Shown: positions 36,001 through 42,440, counted from the stretch's first letter. The stretch is 64,000 nucleotides of DNA from Diphasiastrum complanatum (GCA_029204225.1 CM055094.1:23186657-23250656); one strand, 5' to 3'. Numbers and translations: made by a program. Notes: generated by a model not told the origin, from the sequence alone.

Positions 36001-36254
36001 TACAATGGCTTTTCGCACCCGATCAGCCATGTCATCAAAAATGTGAGCGATATGCCCTCTGTCGACTTTTCCTTGCAATGTGTTATTATCTGCGGCACCT
36101 CTGCTACTCCCCAACTAAGAACACTCAAGAGTCCGAGAACAAACGAAACCTTGTCTCTGGTGGTGCACACGCAATCCTTAAGGTATCTCCGCGCCCATTC
36201 CAGGCACTTTCCGTCGGAGGGACACTCGGGCAAGGGTCCACTCAGCAAAGCCAT
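8610..36254 (-). CDS. PQ-loop (YPQ/PQLC2-type) vacuolar amino acid transporter, 12-exon gene
   Basis: Twelve minus-strand exons join in frame to 375 codons plus stop, close to the Arabidopsis family members At2g41050 and At4g36850 as I remember them. The protein has seven predicted hydrophobic segments. Both family-defining PQ motifs are present: [20 protein letters not shown] around residues 52-69 and [10 protein letters not shown] at 287-296 followed by RRGTVEGLS. The family (yeast Ypq1-3, animal PQLC2) exports cationic amino acids across vacuole or lysosome membranes. That function is known for the family and inferred here. A hydrophilic Pro/Ser linker (residues about 140-265) separates the two halves. 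Exon 7 in that linker is tentative. The intron between exons 8 and 9 is about 22.3 kb and full of transposons. All other joins keep phase and use GT-AG sites. Absence of stops suggests a functional gene. Confidence 0.87.
9011..9101 (-). CDS. Transporter exon 11
   Basis: The acceptor ATCACAG and donor GTATCC bound 91 nt. It encodes [20 protein letters not shown], then [10 protein letters not shown]. The family motif PNLPWLLD is clear. The incoming phase (one base completing Ser) and the outgoing phase 0 match exons 10 and 12. Confidence 0.88.
9600..10342 (-). mobile_element. LINE fragment C in transporter intron
   Basis: Frameshifted minus-strand LINE ORF2 sequence. [15 protein letters not shown] at the 5' end corresponds to the linker before RT in [20 protein letters not shown] matches its LQSWVDYATNLYT. 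At 9,610-9,840 it reads the degraded [16 protein letters not shown], and [12 protein letters not shown] segments. The 5' end abuts (TC)n at 10,343 on the LINE sense strand. A 55-bp internal tandem duplication (10,143-10,250) repeats GAGACTTTGCGTATTCTACC. Confidence 0.75.
10343..10398. repeat. (GA)n / (TC)n microsatellite at a splice donor
   Basis: About 28 units lie between the LINE fragment and the splice donor of transporter exon 10. On the transcribed strand the intron starts GTGC and runs into (TC)n. Confidence 0.97.
10402..10460 (-). CDS. Transporter exon 10
   Basis: The 59-nt exon between TGTTGCAG and GTGCTC encodes [19 protein letters not shown] plus two bases of a Ser codon. It follows the second PQ loop and corresponds to GLNPLMFIFALIANATYVGS in plant homologues. 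It joins exon 11 in phase. Confidence 0.9.
10697..10717 (-). CDS. Transporter exon 9 (21-nt microexon)
   Basis: Seven codons, MRRGTVE, sit between acceptor CCTACAG and donor GTTAGT, both phase 0. In homologues the residues between PQIWLN and GLNPL are IKRGTVE or similar, so the microexon fits exactly. It is separated by about 22.3 kb from exon 8. Confidence 0.85.
10718..11482. other. Giant intron, 3'-most part, no feature seen
   Basis: No gene, repeat or TE motif is recognised in this AT-rich stretch. Confidence 0.5.
11483..11651. mobile_element. hAT-like MITE with 8-bp TSD
   Basis: The 169-bp element starts TATAGTTGCACGAATCG and carries CGAATCG-type self-complementary words. It is flanked by a perfect 8-bp direct repeat ATCCCAAA at 11,475-11,482 and 11,652-11,659, the target-duplication size of hAT elements. 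Terminal inverted repeats are weak (TATAGTTG against TATTGATT). Confidence 0.6.
11660..13799. other. Giant intron, stretch without recognised features
   Basis: About 2.1 kb of AT-rich sequence. No coding similarity, TE motif or tandem repeat is seen. Confidence 0.5.
13800..14220 (-). mobile_element. Ty1/copia pol fragment
   Basis: On the minus strand the frames read [19 protein letters not shown], then [13 protein letters not shown], then [10 protein letters not shown] and [15 protein letters not shown]. This matches the integrase-RT linker and start of RT in the copia element at 15,689-20,462 ([39 protein letters not shown]). It is broken and lacks LTRs. Confidence 0.82.
14234..14429. mobile_element. 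hAT-like MITE with imperfect 8-bp TSD
   Basis: The element begins CAGTGTTGTGTCGAG and ends AAACATAG. The terminal bases are partly inverted (CAGTGTT against CTATGTT). Flanks CACCCAAC and CACCCAAT match at 7 of 8 bases. The left side holds GGTTCGAACC-type palindromes. Confidence 0.5.
14585..15225 (+). mobile_element. LINE RT fragment D
   Basis: Plus-strand RT sequence: [12 protein letters not shown]-like frames, then [20 protein letters not shown], then [20 protein letters not shown]. The YADD box has become YTNDVVLVS, so the catalytic site is lost. Stops and frameshifts are present. Confidence 0.85.
15509..15565. repeat. (GA)n / (TC)n microsatellite at a LINE 3' end
   Basis: About 28 units with one CA interruption. 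It directly continues the LINE-type 3' end on the minus strand. Confidence 0.97.
15566..15605 (-). mobile_element. LINE 3' terminus
   Basis: The minus strand reads GGAAAAGACATTAACAAAGC then TTTC and (TC)n. LINE A ends AAAAGACGTTAATAAAGC then TTTC and (TC)n. The shared end indicates a heavily 5'-truncated LINE of the same family. Confidence 0.65.
15684..15688. repeat. Target-site duplication TCTAG, left
   Basis: Five bases repeated at 20,463-20,467 directly after the 3' LTR, the size usual for copia integration. Confidence 0.9.
15689..16085 (+). repeat. 5' LTR of the young copia element
   Basis: Starts TGTTGAAGAGTAATGCC and ends TGTAAATCTTCA, 397 bp. It is nearly identical to the LTR at 20,066. 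Confidence 0.95.
16086..16097 (+). promoter_or_regulatory. Primer-binding site for initiator tRNA-Met
   Basis: TGGTATCAGAGC directly follows the LTR. It is the standard copia PBS, complementary to the 3' end of plant tRNA-iMet. Confidence 0.93.
16098..16553 (+). other. Copia leader between PBS and gag
   Basis: Untranslated leader of about 455 nt with no conserved coding motif. Confidence 0.7.
16554..18526 (+). pseudogene. Copia gag-protease-integrase
   Basis: The ATG at 16,554 begins [20 protein letters not shown], the usual gag N-terminus of this group. A frameshift near 16,676 breaks it, and the frame from 16,658 then runs 622 codons. It holds the gag UBN2-type core, a CCHC knuckle [14 protein letters not shown] near 17,300, and the protease motif [11 protein letters not shown] near 17,480. 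The GAG-pre-integrase [11 protein letters not shown] is near 17,885, followed by the integrase core with [10 protein letters not shown], the [14 protein letters not shown] motif and WAEAV. A TAG in a frameshifted context at 18,524 ends the frame before the integrase C-terminus. Confidence 0.92.
18527..19870 (+). pseudogene. Copia integrase C-terminus and reverse transcriptase
   Basis: After the frameshift the sequence resumes with [20 protein letters not shown], then a second frame from about 18,860. RT motifs are intact: [65 protein letters not shown] and the catalytic [10 protein letters not shown]. It stops in LGVEVWKG, where the hairpin begins, so connection and RNase H domains are missing. 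Confidence 0.92.
19859..19951. repeat. Perfect terminal-inverted hairpin replacing RNase H
   Basis: GGGGAGCGTTAACTTTTTAT at 19,859-19,878 is the exact reverse complement of 19,932-19,951. The inner part is also partly self-complementary. It sits at the deletion junction between RT (LGVEVWKG) and the last residues of RNase H. It may be a small MITE or a palindrome formed at a repair junction. Confidence 0.85.
19952..20065 (+). pseudogene. Copia RNase H C-terminal remnant and polypurine tract
   Basis: The frame reads [20 protein letters not shown], then [14 protein letters not shown], typical of the copia pol end. The PPT AAGGGGGGG lies directly before the 3' LTR. Confidence 0.88.
20066..20462 (+). 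repeat. 3' LTR of the young copia element
   Basis: 397 bp, same ends and length as the 5' LTR. Followed by TSD TCTAG at 20,463-20,467. Confidence 0.95.
20626..20799 (+). pseudogene. Copia RNase H C-terminal fragment
   Basis: Reads [20 protein letters not shown], then the degraded [20 protein letters not shown]. It belongs to a different copia copy than the one before it and lacks LTRs. Confidence 0.75.
20870..22290 (-). pseudogene. LINE ORF2 RT and C-terminal domain, deleted
   Basis: From 5' to 3' it reads [20 protein letters not shown], then [20 protein letters not shown], then [20 protein letters not shown] and [12 protein letters not shown], then the C-terminal region with a C-x2-C/H-x-C type cluster. 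The VKQGCSLSP-to-ADD segment is present twice. The catalytic box has lost its tyrosine (ILADD in place of LYADD). Confidence 0.85.
21785..22094 (-). repeat. 165-bp tandem duplication inside LINE RT
   Basis: The segment starting CCAAAACCACATCATCGGCG at 21,785 is repeated from 21,950 and appears identical over the roughly 145 bp shared. It duplicates the RT motifs VKQGCSLSP and ADDVVL in frame. Confidence 0.93.
22304..23107 (-). pseudogene. LINE ORF1 protein (267 codons open)
   Basis: An open frame of 267 codons starting [15 protein letters not shown]. The first third is Pro/Ser-rich. Residues about 95-150 are a charged coiled-coil candidate ([18 protein letters not shown]). The RNA-binding domain includes [33 protein letters not shown] and [16 protein letters not shown], close to ORF1 of LINE B. 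It ends YHYLYG-stop. It is probably the nucleic-acid chaperone of the LINE. The frame is intact but the element cannot move by itself because ORF2 is deleted. I place it as a TE protein rather than a host gene. Confidence 0.8.
23115..23365 (+). repeat. G-rich imperfect repeat in the LINE 5' UTR
   Basis: The plus strand has a G12 run near 23,121 and many GGGG runs in units like GGTAGGCAGATCAGGGG. On the LINE sense strand these are C runs. Capacity for G-quadruplex formation on the plus strand is inferred. Confidence 0.8.
23590..23638. repeat. (GA)n / (TC)n microsatellite at a LINE 5' end
   Basis: About 24 units separate the LINE 5' UTR (starting GCGCGCGCG on the minus strand) from gypsy-like sequence. 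Confidence 0.97.
23640..23935 (-). pseudogene. Ty3/gypsy gag fragment
   Basis: Minus strand reads [20 protein letters not shown], then [13 protein letters not shown]. This is the retrotransposon gag (gag_2) core, where a W-Y/F pair precedes W..L..AF...F. It is a fragment and is broken by (TC)n at its 3' side. Confidence 0.75.
23936..24385 (-). pseudogene. Ty3/gypsy integrase fragment
   Basis: Minus strand reads [19 protein letters not shown], then [13 protein letters not shown], then [13 protein letters not shown]. In gypsy integrases these are VDRLTKMAHF, I.SDRD.KF and DGQTE..N. The order is unexpected: on this strand integrase comes before gag, so two elements or a rearrangement are involved. 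Confidence 0.72.
24386..24729. other. Unassigned stretch
   Basis: No gene or repeat recognised. May be residual retroelement sequence. Confidence 0.4.
24730..25159 (-). repeat. 3' LTR of copia element B
   Basis: On the minus strand it begins TGTTAGGAACTAATG after the PPT and ends AAATTCTGACA, about 430 bp with TG...CA ends. Confidence 0.75.
25195..26350 (-). pseudogene. Copia B reverse transcriptase and RNase H
   Basis: RT shows [32 protein letters not shown] and [15 protein letters not shown]. RNase H shows [37 protein letters not shown] and the [14 protein letters not shown] end. The catalytic box is HVDD. Stops break the frame several times. Confidence 0.88.
26470..28020 (-). pseudogene. 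Copia B protease end, integrase and linker
   Basis: From 5' to 3' it reads [16 protein letters not shown], then [17 protein letters not shown], then [20 protein letters not shown] and the integrase C-terminus [21 protein letters not shown] linker containing [11 protein letters not shown] follows. The H-x-H knuckle and catalytic core are partly degraded. Confidence 0.85.
28021..29180. other. Unassigned stretch with GCATGC-rich words
   Basis: No gene recognised. Two clusters of ATGCATGC-like words lie at 28,120-28,210 and 28,780-28,870. They may be old LTR sequence. Confidence 0.4.
29189..29206 (+). repeat. Interstitial telomere-like heptamers
   Basis: TTTAGGGTTTAGGGTTAG, two and a half units of the plant telomere repeat. 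Confidence 0.8.
29240..29375 (+). repeat. Short tandem repeat next to the Argonaute fragment
   Basis: Three imperfect copies of GTGAATGCTCACCAGAAGAG spaced about 50 bp apart. The complementary sequence lies at 7,531-7,590 beside the other Argonaute-derived repeat. Confidence 0.8.
29376..29551 (+). pseudogene. Argonaute PIWI-exon fragment, second locus
   Basis: Copy 1 (from 29,381) reads [20 protein letters not shown] then LSNYLC after a one-base insertion. Copy 2 (from 29,492) reads [20 protein letters not shown] then SFSP, and is cut by the LTR of copia C at 29,552. It is the inverted relative of 7,320-7,530 and has the same internal duplication, so the duplication predates dispersal. Confidence 0.76.
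29552..30384 (-). repeat. 3' LTR of copia element C
   Basis: 833 bp from TGTTGGATTTCTAACC to CCGAATCCCAACA. Between 30,120 and 30,265 it has a run of variable units built on TCGGCCA. The part TCTGTTATCACAGAGTATTG is shared with the LTR at 41,607-42,440. Confidence 0.85.
30400..31735 (-). pseudogene. Copia C reverse transcriptase and RNase H
   Basis: RT reads [20 protein letters not shown], then [20 protein letters not shown], then [15 protein letters not shown]. The YVDD region is damaged. RNase H reads [39 protein letters not shown], then [17 protein letters not shown]. Confidence 0.88.
32063..32270 (-). pseudogene. Copia C integrase C-terminal fragment
   Basis: Reads [20 protein letters not shown], then [16 protein letters not shown] and [11 protein letters not shown]. 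The element is cut here by a short A-rich sequence (32,271-32,440) with inverted words such as AACGTTGG and CGCTGCAGCG. Confidence 0.82.
32924..33035. repeat. Composite (GCGT)n(GT)n(GA)n microsatellite at a splice donor
   Basis: GT units at about 32,939-32,967 and GA units at 32,978-33,035. On the minus strand the intron of the transporter begins GTCTCTCTC, so the tract starts at the donor itself. Confidence 0.95.
33037..33128 (-). CDS. Transporter exon 8 (second PQ motif)
   Basis: Encodes [20 protein letters not shown] then [29 protein letters not shown] is nearly invariant in plant members. The acceptor is TTTCCAAG. The donor AAT|GTCTCT is weak in consensus but required to keep frame with the microexon at 10,697. 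Confidence 0.9.
33319..33367 (-). CDS. Transporter exon 7 (tentative linker exon)
   Basis: The frame ending FGSKKVLT then splits a Glu codon across CTTACAG|GTGCTG and the exon 8 acceptor. It aligns with TSRRLLLNE before [11 protein letters not shown] in homologues. The 3' boundary is good. The 5' acceptor (GATAAAAG) is poor and was chosen because it keeps phase 0 with exon 6. Another start is possible. Confidence 0.4.
33752..33929 (-). CDS. Transporter exon 6 (linker)
   Basis: 178 nt between TTTATGCAG and GTAAGG. Completes a Thr codon, then reads [17 protein letters not shown] and a Ser/Pro/Arg-rich stretch ending NPNSALVQT. The [11 protein letters not shown] joint across exons 5-6 matches plant homologues. 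Confidence 0.88.
34143..34294 (-). CDS. Transporter exon 5 (linker)
   Basis: 152 nt between TGCCTCCAG and GTAAGC. Reads [20 protein letters not shown] and ends [10 protein letters not shown] plus two bases. It is hydrophilic and lies between the two membrane halves. Confidence 0.88.
35283..35393 (-). CDS. Transporter exon 4
   Basis: Encodes [20 protein letters not shown], then [17 protein letters not shown]. It is a membrane segment followed by a basic turn. Acceptor GTTAACAG and donor GTAACC, both phase 0. Confidence 0.92.
35533..35559 (-). CDS. Transporter exon 3 (27-nt microexon)
   Basis: Nine codons, LPTQFYMAL, between GGACCAG and GTAAGC. Joined to exon 4 it gives [15 protein letters not shown], matching the conserved LPTQ.FMALLYT.TT of plant members. 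A second GTAAGT lies 24 nt later in frame (after SSIVYQK), but that join does not fit the family. Confidence 0.9.
35806..35848 (-). CDS. Transporter exon 2
   Basis: 43 nt between ATTTACAG and GTAATC. Completes Gly and reads [14 protein letters not shown], matching GD.FNL.GC.LEPATLPTQ in the family. Confidence 0.92.
36019..36254 (-). CDS. Transporter exon 1 (start, first PQ motif)
   Basis: The ATG at 36,254 gives [20 protein letters not shown], and plant members begin with similar MGLxSGSLPxCP. The first PQ loop is [20 protein letters not shown]. The exon ends in TWLI plus GG before donor GTGCGA. The upstream 200 bp is the presumed 5' UTR, rich in GCAGCAGC and AAAGC words. Confidence 0.93.
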
Positions 36255-36674
36255 TGGGACTACTAAGCAAAATCAAGCTCCAGCCAAAGCATATAATCCA
36301 AATCTAGAAATTAAAGCGACAGCAGCAGCAAGAGTAGCGACCGATATGCACAAACTTTTAAAGCTGCTACAAGCTGAATCAAGAGATCCAAGCGCCGACC
36401 AGCGATCAAAAACAAGCAGCACCAGCAAAAGTAACAACAAAAAATTGCAAATACTCTTCCAGCATCGAAAGAAAACGGAAAATAATAAGTAATCCCACTA
36501 CAATAATAATATCAGTTATGAATGTTTATTATATATAATAACTCTCCGTTTAAAACAAATTCCTAACCGAGGTGCGTCAATCGGTGGTTGCAATGGATCA
36601 AAAGAGCTTCAAAAACCGGCTAGCGATCTGAAACAAGTAAGAGTCAAAAACTATCTAATATTATCGCAAAAATA

Positions 36675-37125
36675 TTACGCAAAATCCACCACCGCAAAAA
36701 CAGCTGCACCACAATATCATGCAAACTCTACCTCCGAAAGAACAGCTACACCATCAAATCATGCAAAATCCACCATCGCTAAAACAGCTAACACCAAACT
36801 CCACCACCGAAAGACCAATTACACCATTAAATCCTGCACAATCCACCACCTCTAAAACAACCACACCAAAATATTAAGCAAAATCCACCACCGCTAAAAA
36901 CAGCCACACCAAAATATTATGCAAATCCACAACCGCTGCAAACAGCCACACCACAATTTCATGCAAAATCCACCACCGACACCATAATACTATGCAGAAT
37001 CCACCACCGCTAAAACAGCCACATCATACTATTATCAGAATCCACCACCTCTAGGGCAGCCACACCATGATATTATGCAAATCCACCACCGCTAAAACAG
37101 CCCAAGCATAATAGTATGAAAATTC
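36675..37125. repeat. 41-45-bp tandem minisatellite upstream of the transporter
   Basis: About ten imperfect units of AAATCCACCACCGCTAAAAC followed by AGCCACACCAAAATATTATGC, 420-870 bp before the ATG. Units vary by substitutions and small deletions. No continuous frame. Confidence 0.92.
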
Positions 37126-37309
37126 TCCATCAGCTACCATAACCAACGCTTCATATTTCGATGATTCTCACACAAAATTACGTCAAAATTTACGATCCTA
37201 TCTCTCCCTCGATCTTTATGTCTCTCTCGCTCTCTCTCTCTCTCCAACTGCGTCCTTGGCGGGGTACCAGACCCGCGTACACTTTAGCACACCCACTTAG
37301 ATGTCAGCC

Positions 37310-37760
37310 ACGTTTTCCTCTGCCACGTGTCGTGATATCAACAGTAGATTGTAAGCCACCTGGCAAGATCGCAGCCTGGTCAGGAGTATCCAACGGTGTG
37401 AAGCTGACAGACGGGCCCCCCATTCACTTGGTGCCCATTCAACTGTCGCAAAAGCGGAGGGCTTAATCGGACGGCAGATCCTACGATCAGCCATTAGATT
37501 CTTACCACGTGTCATAACGCCTGGGATCTAACGGTCGCGGGCTTTAAATCACACGAACCTTTTAAAGATCTCGACAATCTCAGTACACACCCATTGCGCT
37601 TAATGGCACGCTAAATTTACGCCCCTCCCAACCGCTCGATGTTAACCACACGTCATAGATGCCACTTGGTACAATCTGCATTCTCGATCTAAAGAAACGT
37701 GGCAAAATCTGAATAGGATACTAAAAGATCTAACGGTAGCGGGCTGAAATTACTAGTGCG
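37310..37760 (-). promoter_or_regulatory. Upstream region with G-boxes and AACGGT modules
   Basis: G-box cores CACGTG occur near 37,325 and 37,507. The module AACGGTNGCGGGCT occurs at 37,530-37,543 and 37,732-37,745, the second preceded by ACGTGGCAAAATCTGAAT at 37,697-37,714. The same pair lies upstream of the cyclophilin gene (55,233-55,280). Whether the transporter starts this far upstream is unknown. Confidence 0.5.
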
Positions 37761-37924
37761 CCATTGAGACAGTGGGGGCGTTAAGTACAAACATAGATCT
37801 TGCTGTTATATTCCTTTTTTTTTATTTGGGAAGCCATTTTTGTCCCTATTCTAATTTGAAGAGTGTAAATGCCATACTCAACCTTGGGGGTGGCCCGCAT
37901 GCGACACCAACACATTTCGAATGG

Positions 37925-38140
37925 GAAATGCCAAGCTAACCAACTGAGCCAATCTCATTGGATTCCAGCAACACAAGAATGTTTCTTGGTTTCCAAGGGG
38001 AGTCTCGAACTTGAGACCAAAGAAACTTTGGATGTCAAGCTAACCAACAACACAAGAATGCATCTTGGTTTTAAGGGGGCTTGAACTTGGGACCAAAGAA
38101 ACTTTGGATGCCAAGCTAACCAATTGAGCCAACCCTTGAA
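37925..38140 (-). mobile_element. tRNA-derived SINE cluster, three partial monomers
   Basis: On the minus strand, box A (TGGCTCAATTGG at 38,131-38,120; TGGCTCAGTTGG at 37,951-37,940) and box B-like AGTTCGAGACTCC (about 38,010) lie in units sharing TTAGCTTGACATCCAAAG. An (AAC)n tract at 38,143-38,162 flanks the head. The middle monomer lacks its own box A. Derived from a tRNA gene, not a working tRNA. Confidence 0.72.
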
Positions 38141-38259
38141 TAACAACAACAACAACAACAACACAAGAATGGGTTGGGCATGAGTCAAAGGCCTTGCCTG
38201 ACACAAGAATGGATTGAGCTCTATGTCCATGACAAATGTCACATCCACATTGCTATAGG

Positions 38260-38400
38260 AGCTACCGAGGAATAACATGCCACATCCCCACTATTGTAGC
38301 AGCTCCCGAAACCTAGAGTGACACAAGATTGGGTTGAGTCGTATGTTAGGGACCTAGCATGCCACATCCCCACTACTATAGCTACTCCTGAGGCCTAGCA
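38260..38400. repeat. About 85-bp imperfect direct repeat
   Basis: Two copies of GCATGCCACATCCCCACTA followed by GTAGC-like and CTCC(T/C)GA words, starting near 38,277 and 38,359. Confidence 0.7.
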
Positions 38401-38790
38401 TGACACTCTTCCTTTTGCAATGCCTCAAGGGAGATGAAGGGCAAGAGCCCTTCCATAGCGTTTTGCCATTTTTTACGAGCACCATTATGTAAAATATGTA
38501 AATTTGTATTGTGAGCCAAGCCAATTCTAACCATGTCAAATGTTGGATGTTCCTTATACACACGCATATTGGATTTGAGCCTCCATCTGTAACACTCTTA
38601 TCCAATCGGAATAAAATGGATGTAGTTTTGCCATCCTTTTGAACTTGGTTTTCTTGTGCATATAGTTTGTCTACGACACAATTCTCAATAGGCTTAAGCT
38701 CACATATAGAAAACTTTGGTAGGGCAATGGAGAGCAACTAAGCAAGTGAAGCATATGGCAATGCTAACGAGGATAAACTATGGATTTCCT
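38400..38790. other. Unassigned stretch
   Basis: Weak open frames on the minus strand have no recognised similarity. Confidence 0.35.
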
Positions 38791-38825
38791 CGATGGAGAT
38801 GCTAATCCCAACAAAAGGAGAGCAT

Positions 38826-38925
38826 CAAGTAACATGAATGCTTCTTCGTTTCCAAGAGGAGGCTCGAACCTGGGACCAAACTTTGGATGTCAAGCTAACC
38901 AATTGACCCAACCCCTTTGGGTCAA
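38826..38925 (-). mobile_element. tRNA-derived SINE, single copy
   Basis: On the minus strand, GGTTGGGTCAATTGG (box A) and GGTTCGAGCCTCC (box B at 38,870-38,861) are spaced about 40 nt, as in tRNA promoters. Same family as 37,925-38,140. Confidence 0.72.
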
Positions 38926-41079
38926 GCAACATGAATCATGGCATCAAAATCACGAGACTTTGATAGCAATAGTGCAACAATAAAAAAAATTACATGGTAT
39001 CAAAGACATAAGTATACATGGTATCAAAAAAAAAGGAGAACTATGTGGTATCAGACTGTTAACATCTTATCAAAAGAACTAGAAAAAGTCATTTGTTTTC
39101 AAGTGACAATACAGCACCTAATTCTAAACAAATCATTGAATTAGAAAATAAAATCTCAATTTTGTCAAACAAAGAAGGCAATTGGAGCAAATTGCTTCTC
39201 AACAAAGTGTGTTTCGGAGTTGAAACGAGAGAGAGTGAAGTGCTAGGACATGGTACTCATAAACACATCATGTTTCTTAAAACTACTAAGGGAGACCATC
39301 AAGGAATATTGACAATAAACAAATTGAAGCAAGCAAATGGAGCCTATGGCCAAACATTAATCAATCTACAACTGGTGATAATGAAGCTTTGTGTGGAATA
39401 ACAATCTTGCCTTAACTACCGCATAGGACAATGAAACATGATAACATAATCAAGTAGATGGACTTTGCCAAGATGGGGCTCAAAAATGGAACAATGTGTG
39501 CATAGTATTCTTCATGAGACGTTCAAAGGTAAATGGGAAGGAAGACTTAGATCCAAGTGCTAGCAAGCCAAACAGAACTTCTATCAAAACATGATTTTCA
39601 TTTTAAAAGGAAGCTGCTCAACAACAACACATATATAATAGAGAGTCACTAGGGACTCCAACATCACAATTAGATCATATTCCCATGCAATAGTTGTAGC
39701 AGAAGCCTCTTCACTGTTGGAGTTAGTCTTACTCCTACTCACTTGTTTAATCCTCTCAGGACTTCTTTTGAACTGTATATATACTCATTCATCCACCAAA
39801 ATTCCAAACCAGATTTTAACATTTTAAAATTCGGATAACATTCAAACAAATTTTGATTCAAATAGATGTTGCAACCTAATTCAAAATTTTCATGATACCA
39901 CTCAAAACACTTCATTTTCTTTGCCTGACCCGTTAGGCTAACATCATTATTGTATGATCACGAATTTTGTAGTAGAAAGTAACCATCGTTACGTATTTGA
40001 CTATAGTACAGTATACTACTATACCTACTCTCACGACCTGTGTAGCTTAAAGCAACTCTTGTAAATGGTATATTGATAAACACATTGTTACAAGATCGAA
40101 TTACTTTTATAATACTCTCTAGTTCTATGTAATGAAAAATTCACCAGGGTGAATCTATTTGAGAGAATTAAAGATCGGTAGCATACAAGAAGATCATTAT
40201 GCTTCAACGCTAACACACTTGTGAGCTCGAAAAAAAAATTGCAATGCTTGATCACTCATGCATATAGTACTGAAGAAAAGCATGTTTTTCATTCAAGAAT
40301 TCATTATTTGATGTACACTTCCAAGTAGCTTCAATATGCAAATTCATTTGTTGTCTACCTTTGTGAGATCTGATTTTTTTTTTTTTGTATGTTGTGATGA
40401 TTATGTATTCCATGTTTGTTTCATACTTTTTTCTAAATCAAAACCATCTGATACCCATGTTTAATCTCAACATATCAGAATAAAAAATGCATGGTTGTCA
40501 TAGACACCTAATTTGTTTGCATTTCTCACGACTGTCTCAAACGCCTAAGTATGATATATGACAAAAGTTAAACGTTATAATAATGGATTGACCTAGAATT
40601 GTCGAACCATTGGAAACAATCAAATAGATTCCCAATATTGGAATCTCAACGTCTCTTCTTGGGGAAGTAAGCATTTACGCCATCATAGTCAGAACTTTTA
40701 GTTGTTCCCAAATTGAATGCCAAAGAGCTTTTAGATGATCAAGCACACTTTCCCTTGAGGGTGTTTCCATTGACAATATAAAATCAACATTCCAACAGTT
40801 CAAATGGCCTGATGGGACAAAACTCAATACAATGGAACCAATGGGAGTGGAGAGTCCCTACTTACCCTCAGACAAGCCATTGTATTTGACAAGATATCCA
40901 ATGGAATGGTAAAGGCACATTCCTTATCTCATCAATTGTATTAACTTTTTTTTGCTTCTTGCCACCCAAGGCAGCCAATTCTCCACTTTCTTGGGCATCA
41001 CCATTAGGGCCTCACAAGGATATTAGTTACTTTCGGGTCATGTCCAATATGACATGGCATAACTAACAGCTTGTTTCAC
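38926..41079. other. Unassigned AT-rich intergenic stretch
   Basis: No gene or repeat recognised. GGTATCA words at 38,997-39,052 are spaced short repeats, not a PBS. Confidence 0.4.
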
Positions 41080-42440
41080 TGGAGTACCGTTCGTGTATCC
41101 AAGACTAGGAGTATATTGTATCCTATGTACTGGTCATGGACATAACAGATATACAGATGCAAATTGGGCAGGTGATATGGACACCAAAAAATCAACTTCT
41201 GGATACATTTTTTTGCTCAACAATGTTCCAATATCTTGGAATAGTCATAAGCAGACCTCCATTGCAATGTCTTCGATAGATTCAGAGTACATTGTAGTCT
41301 CTCAAGCTACTGAAGAGGTAATTTGGTTGAGGAATTTATTGTTTGATATTGGTCTCAGACAATCTGCCCCAACAATAATGTAGCGTGTCAATCAGAGTGC
41401 AATTGCATTATCAATTAATCCCATATTTCTCTCTAGGAGCAAGCACATCGAGATCAAATACCACTACATCAAGAGCAGAATACTCAACAAACAGGTAATT
41501 CTGAAATTTTGTAGAACCCAGTACATGGAAGCTGACATATTTACAAAAGGATTAAATCAAGAAACACACAACAAATTAAGGATTTAAGGATCCAGATTAA
41601 GTGGGGTTATAGTTGCGATGTCTACAGAAGTTGATGATAGTGTTTTTTGACTTTCCCAATATCGACTTGTCCAAATTCATCAGCGTGTCCGATGTCTCCA
41701 GCTTATCCAACGTCTCCAGTGTATCCTTGACAATGACTTGTCCGAAGTATCCGACTTCACCGACTTGTCCAACATCTTGCAACTTGTCCATGATCTCTGA
41801 CTTGCTCGACGTCATCGATTTGATCAACATCTCTAACTGAATCAGATGTCTAAAAGTATTATGCAAAAACACCTAGTGCCTTAATTTTAATTTGTAAATT
41901 ATGAGTTAACTATTCTTTTAATCAGTTAGCCATGATATATTCAGCAACTTATCAATTACTCAACGAGATGAATTAGTGTAATCAGTACAATCAGTGATTG
42001 AATCAATTTAATTCAGAGCGCAATGAGTCATCGTTCGTCCTCTCTGTTATTACAGAGTATTGTATCAGGGAGAACGTGTCTCTGTTCTGCAAATCACATT
42101 GTATTTCTGCACGACTAATTCATCATTGTTCTAGCAATTTAGATCGTGTATGTTGATTCTATGTTCAGACTGATTCACACTCGCAGATTGATTGTTTTGT
42201 AGATTTAATTGTTTTATATGACTGATAACACTATTCGATTTCTTGCTCTAATCACTGCACTTAAAACAATGCTTCTGCAAAGCTAAACTCAATTCACCAT
42301 AATTTTGTGCATGGTTATAGAATCAATTGCATAGATCCATCAACTTCAAAGTTGTGATCAAGTAAGACAGATCTGCCCGAATTTGATAAACATATTTTGT
42401 ATGCACTGAGAAATCTTCCCTCATCGACCGATTTCCAACA
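41080..42440 (+). mobile_element. Copia element, RNase H end plus 3' LTR
   Basis: A plus-strand remnant related to copia C. RNase H reads [20 protein letters not shown], then [19 protein letters not shown] and [21 protein letters not shown]-like AGTGGGG is followed by an LTR. Confidence 0.85.
41607..42440 (+). repeat. 3' LTR of the copia remnant
   Basis: About 834 bp, ending CGATTTCCAACA. It shares TTAGCCATG, ACTTATCA and ACAGAGTATTGT blocks with the LTR of copia C. In the position where that LTR has TCGGCCA units it has ACTTGTCC/TATCC units. Confidence 0.78.

Noticed and set aside
36675-37125. CRISPR-like array
   Set aside because: Units are contiguous and variable with no unique spacers, and this is eukaryotic DNA.
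37925-38925. tRNA genes
   Set aside because: Box A and box B words exist, but the acceptor stem and full cloverleaf do not, so they are SINE heads.
38990-39055. GGTATCA repeats as primer-binding sites
   Set aside because: The match to the PBS stops after GGTATCA and they recur at short spacing in a low-complexity context.
39093-39401. 102-codon open frame (LENKISILSNKEGNWSKLLL...)
   Set aside because: No similarity recognised and no exon signals. Left as unassigned sequence.
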